This document shows, piece after piece, positions 31,414 to 41,464 of a stretch of DNA of 43,448 bases; positions within the stretch are counted from its first letter, which is position 1, and each line of letters begins with the position of its first letter. The position numbers were made by a program, and so were the translations under genes. The DNA comes from Chara braunii (lineage: Eukaryota; Streptophyta; Charophyceae; Charales; Characeae). The stretch covers positions 4,419,361 to 4,462,808 of the forward strand of contig BFEA01000031.1 in the NCBI GenBank assembly GCA_003427395.1, written 5' to 3'. The notes under the pieces were generated by a model. That model saw only the letters and a list, made by a program, of their open reading frames with translations, made no database searches and was not told the DNA's origin.

Positions 31414-32096
31414 TTATGCGGTGTTCTGGCGCAGCACGTGCAGTTCCCCGTAGCGTGGTTCCGTCGACGCTGGCTCCGGCTTCCACGGAATGAGTCGCTC
31501 GTGGGCGGGACACTCGTTGGGCAGCTGGAGGCACGTCAAACCATCTGCATTTCCGTGTTGCCGAGTGGCGCGGTGACGGATGTCGAAGTCGTAGTCCTGC
31601 AGACGCACCGCCCACCTCCCCAGTGTTCCCGTGTAATTTATGTTGTTGCGCAACGACAACAATGGCTGATGATCCGTCACGAGCACGGATTTATGGCCGT
31701 AGAGGTACGGTCGGAAATGCTAAATCCCCCACACCACCGCCAAACATTCACCTTTGCACGCTTCGTAGTTGGACTGCACTTGGCTCAGGGTCTTCGATGC
31801 GTATTTGATGACTCGCTCCTTGCCATCTGCTCCCTGTTGAGTCAGGACTGCTGACATCGCCTGCGGCTGCCAATCCGTGTGCAGGGCGAACGGTTTGGTC
31901 GGATCAGGTCTGGCCAGGATGGGCGCCGTTGTCAGGGTCTTTTTGAGCGCCCGAAAAGCCTGCTCACATTCCAATGTCAAGATCAACTGCTCTTCTTTCT
32001 TCAATAGATTCGTTAGAGGCTTCGCCACGTCAGCGAACCCCTGGATGAAATGCGGGTAGTAGGACGCCAGCCCTAGGAAGGCTCGAACCTGAGTAA
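31414..32096 (-). pseudogene. Ty3/gypsy RNase H and RT connection
   Basis: RNase H removes RNA from the RNA:DNA hybrid during reverse transcription. The frame starts at the left edge of the inserted LTR with TQVRAFLGLASYY (typical end of gypsy RT), followed by AKPLTNLLKK, PFALHTDWQPQAMSAVLTQQ, YASKTLSQVQSNYEACKGE and VTDHQPLLSL. These contain the expected acidic residues (TDW, YEACKGE, TDH). One in-frame TAG (31720-31722) separates the two halves. The frame is in phase with the RT frame at 36935 once the 4,834-bp insertion and one GCGT copy are discounted. Confidence 0.88.
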
Positions 32097-32108
32097 GCGT
32101 TGTCGGGA

Positions 32109-32132
32109 CAAATACCCTGACAAGGGTATTTG
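32109..32132. repeat. Perfect 10-bp hairpin at LTR start
   Basis: CAAATACCCT (32109-32118) and AGGGTATTTG (32123-32132) flank a 4-nt loop, 8 bp inside the left end of the inserted element. A second pair, GCTAGCCCAGT (32361-32371) and ACTGGGCTAGC (32434-32444), lies further in. Confidence 0.8.
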
Positions 32133-32559
32133 CCGGGGGTTTTCAACGTCGAACATCGTCCGACTTTTTCGTGGAGTTGAAGGACTTGATGAGATTCACG
32201 TTGCCAAAAGTTTATTCAGACCTGACCGCTAACTGAGAGACTAAAAGATTTTAGAACCCTGGTGGGAAAGGCAGGTTGGGCCTGCTGACTGTAGGCTGGG
32301 CCTACTGGGAGTTGCATCTCTACATATACAAGAGGTGCAGATCTAGCTCATATAATAGGAGCTAGCCCAGTAGGTTACTACGCAAGACTTTCGCCCAGCA
32401 GATACTAGGATAAAGCCCGAACGCACGCGCCCGACTGGGCTAGCCCCTTTTTGGAGCTGGCCGTTGGGGTTGGGGGCGCGGTCAATTTCGACCGCGAGAT
32501 CTCGAGATCTCACGGTTGAAAACGACCGCGCAGACACTGCATGGCCGCTGCACAAGGAT

Positions 32560-33113
32560 GACACGTATAAATCAAGTAAAGAAAAAAATATATAAAAATA
32601 AAAATAAATAATAAAAATAAATAAATAAATAAATAAAAAAGAAAACAGCGCCACATGGCGGCCGAAGATGTGCCTGAGGGCACATAACCAGTAACCGTTG
32701 ACATAAACCAACGGTTTTATTATTTGCAAAAAAAAAAAAAAAGCGTCAGATAGCGCTGTGGGAGGAAGATGGGGACTTACAGTCCCCAAAGGAAACGAGA
32801 GGCGCCTGTCGAAAATGAGCAGCCGCAATTTGGTTTCAATTTTCTTTTTATATTTTTTAGATTCTTTATTTTTTTAGATTCTTCCTTAGATTTTGTTTTT
32901 TTTTAGATTTTTTTTTTTTTAGATTCTTTTTTTTTTAGATTCTTTTTTTACGAGCTAATGGAGAAATGCCCGTTCGTCGAAAACGAACGGGCTGTACCGA
33001 GACTGTTTCGTCGGAGTTTCACCGACTCATCAGGAGGTTGTAGCCTCGATAGTCGGCCTAAGGGAGTGTGCGAACAAAATCGCACGAATCTACCCCTAAA
33101 TATGGCGGGGTAC

Positions 33114-33151
<38 letters not shown>

Positions 33152-33185
33152 AAGGGTACCTACCTACCTACCTACTTACCTGGTT
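32560..33185. repeat. Simple-repeat cluster within the inserted LTR
   Basis: In order: an A/T-rich (AAAT)n tract at about 32578-32645; a T-rich tract at about 32840-32950 built on repeated TTTTTTAGATTC; (GA)n at about 33117-33147; and (CTAC)n near 33158-33182. Nothing here encodes a protein. Confidence 0.85.
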
Positions 33186-34440
33186 GGCCCCTCGTCGAAG
33201 ACTCCAACGACACGATGAGCAAAATGGAATGAATCTTCCGCTAGAACATGGAAATATACACCCCCACATGTTGTCTTTCCTGTCCCCTCAATCGAATTCA
33301 GGGTCGGCGCCGGTTCATTCGAAGAAACGGGCAGCAGACTCAACTTCAGGTAAGCTTCTTGTTGTTTTCTTTTTAGTTTTTCTTTTACCTTCCCCATTTC
33401 GTGGCCATTAGACAGCAGAATATGGAGGAAAACGGGAAAAGGGGCAGAAACGAGGCAATCTGCCTCATGAAAAACTGTAAAAAAAAAAATAAAAAAATAA
33501 AAAATGAAACGAGGCAACTGCCTTGTGAAAACAAAAATGAAAAGAACAGCCTTTTTCAGGCTGTTTGGGATCAAACGCAGCTCCCCACCCACGAAGCCAC
33601 AAATATTTGTGGCCGCGAGATTCAAGATCTCGCGGCTCACGACGTGCGAGTGGGAATGGGGTTGTGGGAACTGGCTGGAAAAAGGAAGGAGGTTGGAGAA
33701 ACGGGAGGATGGGAGGGGGAGGACCTACCTCTCCCAACCTGACAACTGTCCTCCCCGCTTTCAGGGGACGGCAGAGGTAGAAGGGAGAAAAGGAAAAAGA
33801 AAAAGCCACGACCACGAATGTGGCCGAGGCTATGATCAGATACAGGCCAAACTGGCCTGAATGTGACTCAGGCCAGAGGGTGGGGAAATGAAGAGGTGGT
33901 GAGGGAAACTTGGCTGGAAACAGCCATTTTCCCGCTGAACCTGCATTTAGTATGGGGCTGAGTGCAGGGAAAAGGGAGAAAAAGAAGGGGGCAGTTGAGT
34001 ACAACTGGCACCCTAAGTGTGTGGCTGAGGTGAGACAGCCTCAGTCCGTTGATCTGGCTCAGATCCACGGGCCCAGGCAAGTGATGAATTTTGCCTTGGG
34101 GCAGCTGAGGCTGCTGCTGCCCTCCTCAACGACTACAAAAGAGGCAGCTGTCCCCAAGCTGCCTCACACTTGCCTCCAGTTGCCAGTGTGTGACATCACA
34201 CTTGCCTCATTGCTGGAGTGCTGGAAAGGAGGTAGGAGTGCTGCCGGCGGAGCTGGAGGACAGCAAAGGAGCGCCGGACAAGGAGGAGGGCAGCCATAGC
34301 CAAGGCAGGGACCACTCTGCTCCCCTCCCCTCTGGCTGGTGCTGGTCCCACGGGACGGACCCAGGGACTCTGCAGGGCTACGGCAGTGCGGCAAAGTGGA
34401 ATTTGGGCCTGGGGCCCAAATTTTACTAATTTTTGGCCTG
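33186..34440. other. Non-coding interior of the inserted LTR
   Basis: No gene is supported; overlapping frames on both strands lack domains. A perfect 10-bp hairpin lies at 33612-33636 (arms GCCGCGAGAT and ATCTCGCGGC, loop TCAAG). Confidence 0.5.
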
Positions 34441-34449
34441 CCATTTTTC

Positions 34450-34915
34450 CACTTCGGTGGGGAAGTGCTGCCAAAATTGTACAGCGGCAGAGCGGCGTCG
34501 ACGCAGGTTCTACGGCAGTGGTACGGAAGTGTTGCCGAACTTTTGCGGCGGCGACGCAGGTTCTACGGCAGTGGTGCGGAAGCGCTGCCGAATTTTTGTG
34601 GCAGCGGCACTAAGTTTGACGGCAGTGGTGCGGAAGCGCTGCCAAATTTTTGCGGCAGCGGCACTAAGTTTGACGGCGGAGGTGCGGAAGCGCTGCCGAA
34701 TTTTTGCAGCGGCGGCACTAAGTTTGACGGCGGTGGTGTGGAAGCGCTGCCAAATTTTTGCGGCAGCGGCACTAAGTTAGACGGCGGTGGTGCGGAAGCG
34801 CTGCAGATTTTTTGCAGCGGCGGCACTAAGTTTGACGGCGGAAGCGCTGCCAAATTTTTGCGGCAGCGGCACTGAGTTTGACGGCGGTAGTACGGAAGCG
34901 CTGCCGAATTTTTTC
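34450..34915. repeat. 54-bp minisatellite with GGAAGCGCTGCC
   Basis: The core GGAAG(C/T)G(C/T)TGCC(G/A)AA occurs nine times, at about 34461, 34525, 34578, 34632, 34686, 34740, 34794, 34840 and 34894. The usual spacing is 54 bp, with one 64-bp, one 53-bp and one 46-bp interval. The text between includes GGCAGCGGCACTAAG and TTTGACGGCGG. Because 54 is a multiple of three, long frames run through it on both strands. Their products (repeats such as KRCQIFAAAALSLTA) are repeat artefacts. Confidence 0.9.
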
Positions 34916-36423
34916 ACAACGACGACACAAGATTTACTGCGGTGACGATGGTTTTTTTTTTTGCATTGAGCGGCAACTCGGCATTGGCACAGTGAAGGTG
35001 CCGCTAGACTGGTGTATTTTGAGGTAATGTGGACTTGACGGTGCAATAACGTGGTGGCAGCGGAAGCAATTGGCAACGACACTTACAAAAAAATAAATGA
35101 GGGGGTGTTGTGGCAGGTGGTCGCAGCAAGAGAGTGGTGTCAATCAGTTTGCTGACGACTGGGGACGACTACCTTCTCATAAAAAAAAAACGTAATTCTA
35201 TACGGCCTTCTTGAGTGTGCCGTACAACTTCACTCAAGGTCAGTGGTCAGTGGTCAGTAAGTGAATGACTCAGACTCCCTTCACACCTGTGTGCACCCAC
35301 ACATTGCTTGACCCTTTTGCTTTGAATGTTCAGGAGAAAAGGTTGAGTGGGATTGTGGGTGTCATGCATGAGTGAAAAGGTGGGTCTGACGTAAGTAGTG
35401 GGACTTTGCTCGTCTTCTTTTGGTTGTGTTGTTTGTGTGTTGTACAGGTAGGTAGACGGGTGTTTGCAAAGAAGATTGATCATGCCTATTTGAGGAAAGG
35501 AAAAACGATTATCTTCTTTTTTTTCACTTCTCACCTGCCTGAACGGCAAGAAGGTTTCCTTATTTTGAAATGTTAATTATGCAGTGTCAGTACTGTAAAA
35601 ACGAATTCGATTGAAAGAAAGTAGATAAGGCTAAATCGGACTTGGTCCTTTTCCCAAGGATTGACCCATTCTATCCCGAACGACCTTATTTACCTATACC
35701 TGTCCAAATTTTTTCATTTTTTTATCACCTCTATCACTTTTTCGTTTAAGGTACCCAAAACTTACGAAAAAGAAAACGGGAACAGTTAAAACCTGCTTGC
35801 GGTGAACACATGCTTATCTTTCAAGGAAGCATCTGGGGCGGGGGTTTGTTGCTTTAGGAGCCGACCCTGTTATCGACCCAGAGTGGACCGTTCTACGGGG
35901 GGTACTTTGCCGATTCGGTGGAGACGGCCCGACTTCTGAGATCCGAGTCTTGTGCTCGGGTGAGGAGGAGGAGTACCCCAGACCACTTCCTAGAGGGAGA
36001 GGCATGCAACACCTCAAGCAATGCCGCTGATCAAGAACCATCTACAAAACAGTTGTCATCCAAGAAGATTGAGAACGTACGAAAACAAGTGTGTGTGTGT
36101 TCAATCTTAGGTCGGCGGTAGGACATAATGAATAACTTTTGCAATGCATCTCATCAGGTCAAAACTAAGGCAACCGATTACCTTATCGGTTGCCTCAATG
36201 TTATTGTTGATAGCCAACTTCTTGTTGACGGTTGTATGGCTGTTTTGTGATATTCGACCCAAGGCGGTCGGATTGTTTTTTTGATATTTTGATGTTAAAT
36301 GTATCAAATGATGATTTGAATTCTCCCAGTTATTAATCTCAATTGGATGTATATTCTTATCAATTGTGGTCAACTCTTTTTGGTGTAATTATGTATAGTT
36401 GTTATAAATTTTGTTTGACGATG
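34916..36423. other. Non-coding interior of the inserted LTR, right part
   Basis: AT-rich, without supported genes. A perfect 11-bp hairpin sits at 36168-36195 (arms AGGCAACCGAT and ATCGGTTGCCT). A (GT)n run lies near 36089. Confidence 0.5.
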
Positions 36424-36934
36424 TGCCTAAGGGACTAGGATAAATAATTGGGTTTCACGCTTGGTCTAGACCGCCCTAGTCGACCGGCGTACGCTTCGTA
36501 CTTAGGAGATCAGCACCCTATGGAACAGACGATGTCCGGGTTCAATTGGCGTCTTAATCGGGCGTGCCTATACTACAGCGAGCGAGCAAACGCCCTCGGC
36601 CGACCCACCTGTACAATTGCATCTAAAAGCTTTCGCACGTGGGTCGGTAGCTCGGTAAGGATACGCCCCTAAGGGTGGTGACAACCCCTTAGGGAAGCAA
36701 GCTTATGCCCCACGGGAACCTATCCTGTCGTTGGGGACCACGGGATGTACAGCTGGCGCACCCGGCTAGAGCGGCGAAGGAACGATGCGACCGCGACCGT
36801 CTCGACGGTCCGCAGGATTAATTATGCGTCATCCCTAAGTTGTCTCTATGGTTACTATTTAAACTCCTACGTGACATGGTCGGGAGGGCTCCCGCCTCTT
36901 TCAAAAGAAAAGGCGGCGGCCGATGCGCTCGACA
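36424..36934 (+). repeat. LTR 3'-end homology block, copy 3
   Basis: This block shares ACGCCCTCGGCCG, GATACGCC, CCTATCCTGTCGT, GCTGGCGCAC and ACTCCTACGTGACA with the blocks at 11747-12284 and 14144-14600. It ends GATGCGCTCGACA where unit A ends GATGCGCCCGACA. This fixes the 3' boundary of the family and its plus orientation at all three places. Confidence 0.8.
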
Positions 36935-38585
36935 GCGTGACCGGAGCTGGGGCTTCTTGTGCCGCTGCCACCTTCCTCGGATCCGGCTTTAGTCCGTCGG
37001 TCGTGACGATGTATCCCAAGAATGAGATTTCAGACAGAAAGAACTCGCTTTTCTCCAAAGCCACTTTGAACCCCGCATCCTTCAGTGCATGCAAAACCCA
37101 CTCAACGTGTTCCACGTGGTACTCATGTCTTTTAGAAAAAAACAAAATATTATCCATGTACACAGTCACACAGAAGCTGATCAGGGGCTGCGTCAACCGG
37201 GTTTTGTTAACGAACTCGGCAAAGGCCATGTTCATGACCCACTGAAAGGTCGCGGGGGCGTTGCATATTCCCATGGGGCATCGGATCCATTGCCACGTGC
37301 CCTCGAATAAGACAAAAGCGGTTTTGGGCCGGTCTTCCCGTCGGACCGCGACGTGGTGAAAACCATGTCGAATATCGAACTTCGAGAAGACTAGAGCGGA
37401 TCCGAAGGCATCGAGCAGATCATCGATCCGAGGCAACGGATAGACATCCTTGGTGGTAATAGCGTTTAGCTTTCGGTAGTCAATGCACACACAGACCGAT
37501 CCACTTCGTTTCGGCACAAGGCGCATGGGAAAGGAACAGAGCCCGAGTGAGGGTTCAACCCATCCCAAACGCTCGAACTCCCGTACCCTTTCCAGAGCCA
37601 GTTGTCTTTCCTTCAGGGAGTAGCGGTATGGTCGGCAGTGTATTAGGATGTGATCCCCGGTATCTACAGCGTGTTTAATCAGGTGCGCCAGTCCGATATC
37701 GTGATCGTGGATACTGACCGCCTCGGGGTACGCCCGTATTATTGCTAGCAAGAGACGCCGGTACTCGTCAGGCACATGGACCGGTAACTGAATATCGACG
37801 GTTCCTTTGGGAAAGGAAACCGTCGCGGTAACTGTAGGTACCAACGCACCTTCCTCTGGTGAAGCGCCGAACAGGGAGTTGTCGGTTTTCACCGAGAGTA
37901 CGGTTGCGATAAATTGACTGTCCGCCTGGCTGATTGGGTCCTTTTCGCCACCGTCTTCCAGTTCGATTTCGGTCGAGGGTTCTATCGAAAAGGCCTGGGA
38001 AAGTTTTGTCGGTCCCCATCGGTTTCCCGAGGATGTGGGTTGAAACGACACCCCTTCTTTCAGAAGAGACGCGGCCTTTGCATCGGTCAGAAAGGGTCGC
38101 GGCGGATTGAAAGACGGATCACACAGTCCTCGCAGCTCCATAAAGCGTTCAGGGAGGGGGTCCGTTTGGAGATAGAGGGTCGCAGGGGGTTCCGAAAGGT
38201 CAGCTATTCGGGATACCCGCAACAATGGCTCACTCTTAAGGGTAGAGGAGTACACCTGGGACCACCTAGACCCACTTCGAGTATCGGAAGGGGAAGGCCT
38301 CGAAAACAAATGCCACCGGTCCTAAACTCGGATCGAATAGCGGTCAGGTTTGTCCAACCCCTGGGTCTCAGCCGAAGATCCACTTTCGCTCGAAACTAAC
38401 TGTCGAATCATATAGACTCGGTGAACTTCGGTGGAAATGCGAGGAACGAGTTGCGACCGTACATGTACAGCTGACCGCATCGGTATCGTTTGAGGTTTGG
38501 GGTGAGCCGATGTTAGCACCACTTTCGCTTTGTCAAAGTGCATTCGAGCTCCAACTGCCGCCTGCCACGGAATTCCTAGGAGCAC
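36933..38585 (-). pseudogene. Ty3/gypsy protease C-terminus and reverse transcriptase
   Basis: The frame begins with the end of the protease (YDVLLGIPWQ, a typical gypsy flap and C-terminal motif) and a TAG at 38322-38324. It then continues in the same phase into a linker and RT. Counting from 38309, RT shows DYRKLNA (277-283), FDIRHGFHHV with the first catalytic Asp (312), FEGTWQWIRCPMGICNAP (335-352) and VYMDNILFFSK (383-393). The family motif YxDD is YMDN here: the third catalytic Asp is Asn, which should abolish polymerase activity. The frame meets the LTR insertion after VT at residue 458. Residues beyond that in the open frame come from the insertion. Confidence 0.92.
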
Positions 38586-38596
38586 GTCATACGCTT

Positions 38597-39118
38597 CAAC
38601 GGAAAAAATTCCTAGAATTAAATAATCATTCTATAGTGAAATTATGTTCTAAATTTAAAATTTTCATTCCATCTTAAAAAATGTCATTCTAATTTTTAAA
38701 TTTTCCATCTTACTTAAAAACTTTCCTTCTAACAATAGGGTGTCCCTTCTTATTTGAACTGCATGCTAGAGGTGGAATGAAAGTGTGGACGAGTTCATGA
38801 AATATTTTAATTGGACTGTCATTCTAAGTAAGGATTTCTAGTCATAAATAGGTTAATCCAATATAAATTAGAAGATATCTCTTGTAGTGGAATGAAAGTT
38901 TAATTAAAACATTTCATAAACTCGTCCAGACTTTCATTCCATCTTGAACAAATAGATGTAGTTGGAAGGGAAAACTCATATTTAGACGGAATCTTACTAA
39001 ATAAAACTGAAAATTTTAGAATTGGACAAACATTGGAATGATAATTTATAAATATGAAGGATTTTTTTTTTATGGAATGTTTTTTCAACTTTCATTTCTC
39101 GTGGGAATTTTTCTGTTG
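38597..39118. mobile_element. 522-bp AT-rich inverted-repeat element, copy 1
   Basis: A MITE-like element lies inside the gypsy protease. Its ends are CAACGGAAAAAATTCC and the complement of CAACAGAAAAATTCCC. It is flanked by TT on both sides; removing 524 bp restores the protease frame exactly. Inside, GGAATGAAAGTGTGGACGAG near 38775 and its near-complement ending CTTTCATTCC near 38940 form long internal arms of about 39 bp. It has no coding capacity and is much more AT-rich than the surrounding coding DNA. Confidence 0.85.
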
Positions 39119-39420
39119 TTGCACATCCAATACAATTGCATCAAATAGACAATGCACCCGTCCAACCCGTATGGGCACGTTCGTGATTCGCCCCTTGCAA
39201 TGAATATTGTCCTCCGTAGCCGACACATACAGTTCATCGGGTCGGAGAGGATGGACTTGCCCCTCCCGACCTAATCGTTTGGTTAGAGCCCACGAGATAG
39301 CCACGGCTGACGATCCGGAATCGAGGATGGCGGCCGAGGGACTTTCCCAGACCTCGCAATCGCACTCGACACTCTTCCAAGTTATCGATTAGGCTCTAAG
39401 GAACACTTCGGGTTTATCCA
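39119..39420 (-). pseudogene. Ty3/gypsy aspartic protease, N-terminal half
   Basis: The retropepsin half-site is seen as AAILDSGSSAVAISW, with the active-site motif DSG. RITNVPIRVGRVHCLFDAIV follows, up to the MITE insertion. The protease matures Gag-Pol. A TAA at 39389-39391 lies upstream in the same frame. The C-terminal half continues at 38596 on the other side of the inserted element. Confidence 0.88.
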
Positions 39421-40070
39421 AGGGAGGGTCAGCGGCCTGGATCATGCCGATCCGTTTTGGCTCTTGAGTTTTCGAAGTCGATGGTTGGGTCTCGGCGGCT
39501 TTTGGCTGATCGTTTATGACCAGCTTTTTTGCCCTTTCGGTGTTTGTCAAACCGGCGTCGGTTTTTTATGCATCGCTCGATTAGTTTCTCATTGCCTGAC
39601 TCAGAAATGGTCAGCAGGTAGGGGATGGGCACCGGGATGCGGAGATCCAAGGCCATCATGGCGTCCAGGACGTCGATCTGACTGTCCTTATACTCAGGAC
39701 CAGGTGTCGCAAAGTCTTCGAACCCGGGTCTCCACGGCCCAAAATCGCTCTCCTCATTAATCTGTTGGACGTGTCTTATCACTCCAATGGTTCCGGGTTC
39801 AAGCATGACCGTCGTCATATATTCATCCATTCCTATTTCATCCGCCGCGGGGGACACTATTTCCGTCGTTCCAGTGTCCATAACGGTGGCTACCCGACCA
39901 TGTCCTGCAGCGGTAGGAGCACCTAACGGAATTTGTCTCGCGGATCCCCCTTGGGCCCGGGGCTTCGGACAATCTTTCGCTAAGTGACCCGATTGGTTAG
40001 AGTTGTAACACTGCATGGGCTGGATGGCCCGTGCAGCAGGGGCACGTGTGGCAGCGGAGCCAGCGACCAT
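39421..40070 (-). pseudogene. Ty3/gypsy Gag nucleocapsid and spacer, frameshifted
   Basis: Shortly after its start the frame shows CYNSNQSGHLAKDC. The retroviral zinc knuckle CX2CX4HX4C is present except that its second Cys is Ser. A long spacer toward the protease follows. Near 39525-39530 a run of six A (minus strand) marks a one-base insertion: upstream the true frame is the zinc-knuckle frame; downstream the frame that leads on to the protease reads KLVINDQPKAAETQPST. Five A would keep it continuous. Confidence 0.85.
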
Positions 40071-40592
40071 CAACGGAAAAATTTCCCAGAATTAAATAAT
40101 CATTCTATAATAAAATTACAATCTAAATTTTAAATTTTCATTCCATCTTAAAAAATGTCATTCCAATTTTAAAAATTTTCATCTTACTTGCAAACTTTCA
40201 TTCCAAGAATAGGGTATCCCTTCTTATTTGGACTGCATGCTAGAGATGGAATGAAAGTCTGGATGAGTTTATGAAATATTTTAATTGTACTGTCATTCTA
40301 AGTAAGGATTTTCAGTCATAAATATGTTAATCCAATATAAATTAGAAGATATTTGTTAGATTAGAATAAAAATTTAATTAAAACAATTTATAAACTCATC
40401 AAGACTTTCATTCCATCTTGAACAAATAGATGTAGTTGGAAGGGAAAACTAATATTTAGACGGGAACTGATCAAATAAAACTGAAAATTTTACAATTGGA
40501 CGAACATTGGAATGATAATTTATAAATATGAAGGATTTGTTTTTTATGGAATGTTTTTTTAACTTTCATTTCTCCTGGGAATTTTTCTGTTG
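40071..40592. mobile_element. 522-bp AT-rich inverted-repeat element, copy 2
   Basis: This has exactly the same length and orientation as the copy at 38597 and high similarity over its full length. Its ends are CAACGGAAAAATTTCC and the complement of CAACAGAAAAATTCCC. Flanks are AT on the left and GT on the right, so a two-base target duplication is only partly visible. Removing 524 bp keeps the gag frame in phase. No transposase is encoded. It splits Gag between its capsid-like part and the zinc knuckle. Confidence 0.85.
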
Positions 40593-41464
40593 GTAGCCGC
40601 TCGCTGCCTCTGCAGGCTTTGCACGAACTCGGTTGAGGGTGTCACCGCCAAAACTAACTGTGCGGCGACCTCCTTCATGGATATATCGTCCGCGTCCTGT
40701 CCCCTTGGCGTAGGTTGAGAGCGCTTGGGGACCGGGGACGGCGGTGCCTTTCGGTCCATACCCTGCGTAGGTAGTCCTAACCCGGAACGCTCTTCGAACA
40801 TCCGAGCCGCAGCCGAATAGTTGTTGTGTCGGACACCTCCAGGATCATCTTCATCTGATTAAGAATCCAGTCCCCCATCGTATTTCTCTTTACCGTACCT
40901 GATAGCATACTTCATTAGCTCCGTCAGGAAATTGTCGATGGGGTTGCATTTCTTGCGGATCTTTTTCCGCAAGTGAGAATCACACAAGCCTCTAACAAAG
41001 TCGGTTCGCACCATCTTTTCATCCGCCCCGGAGCGTTCGGCTAAGTAGGAAAACCGCTCGGCATATCTAGCTAAGGTCACACGGGGCTGCTGCGTGTATT
41101 CTTTTATTAAGCGCAGACACTGCCCTGGTGCAATATGGTCAAAACACCCCAGGAACAATCGCGAAAATTTTTCCTAATTGGTATAGGGATTTTGTCCATA
41201 CCATTCGAAGGCGGTTCCCGCCAACCAACCTGGGATTCGTTCTCGGAGCAGCTGGTCCGACCACCCCTGAGCCTTCAGGGCGCCCAGCGACGTGCGTGGA
41301 TCCGTTTCATCCTCGGTGAAGATTGGAACCTTCGAGGGCAGAGGGACCAAGTACAGAGGCGGGTTAGCCATATCCTCATGATTCGCCACCCCTTGTCCAG
41401 GTTCAGCCATGGTGCGAGGCCGGTTTTGACCCCGCTCCCTTGCTGCGTCCTGATTTCCGTTCAA
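40593..41464 (-). pseudogene. Ty3/gypsy Gag, capsid part
   Basis: Three frames (41464-41174, 41158-40859, 40801-40593) are one frame split by TAG 41174-41176 and TAA 40859-40861. Features of retrotransposon Gag are visible: WLAGTAFEWYGQNP, then LARYAERFSYLAERSGADEK and DFVRGL. The first readable codons (NGNQDAARERGQ) come close to the expected start, but no ATG is certain. It forms the particle shell in active elements. Confidence 0.85.

Larger units (their letters stand above)
32101..36934 (+). mobile_element. 4.8-kb LTR-like insertion in gypsy pol
   Basis: The segment starts TGTCGGGAC and ends CTCGACA, with inverted ends TGTCG/CGACA, and is flanked by GCGT at 32097-32100 and 36935-36938. 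It interrupts the gypsy frame between RT and RNase H. Removing it with one GCGT brings the two frames into exact phase. Its right 510 bp match the ends of the tandem units at 11747-12284 and 14144-14600. It contains no pol or gag. The simplest reading is a solo LTR, very long for its kind; a non-autonomous element lacking coding sequence is the alternative. Inside are a 54-bp minisatellite, simple repeats and several hairpins. Confidence 0.8.

Noticed and set aside
34339-34875. 178-codon repeat protein and its phase neighbours
   Set aside because: The 54-bp period makes all three phases and both strands open; the products are repeat artefacts.
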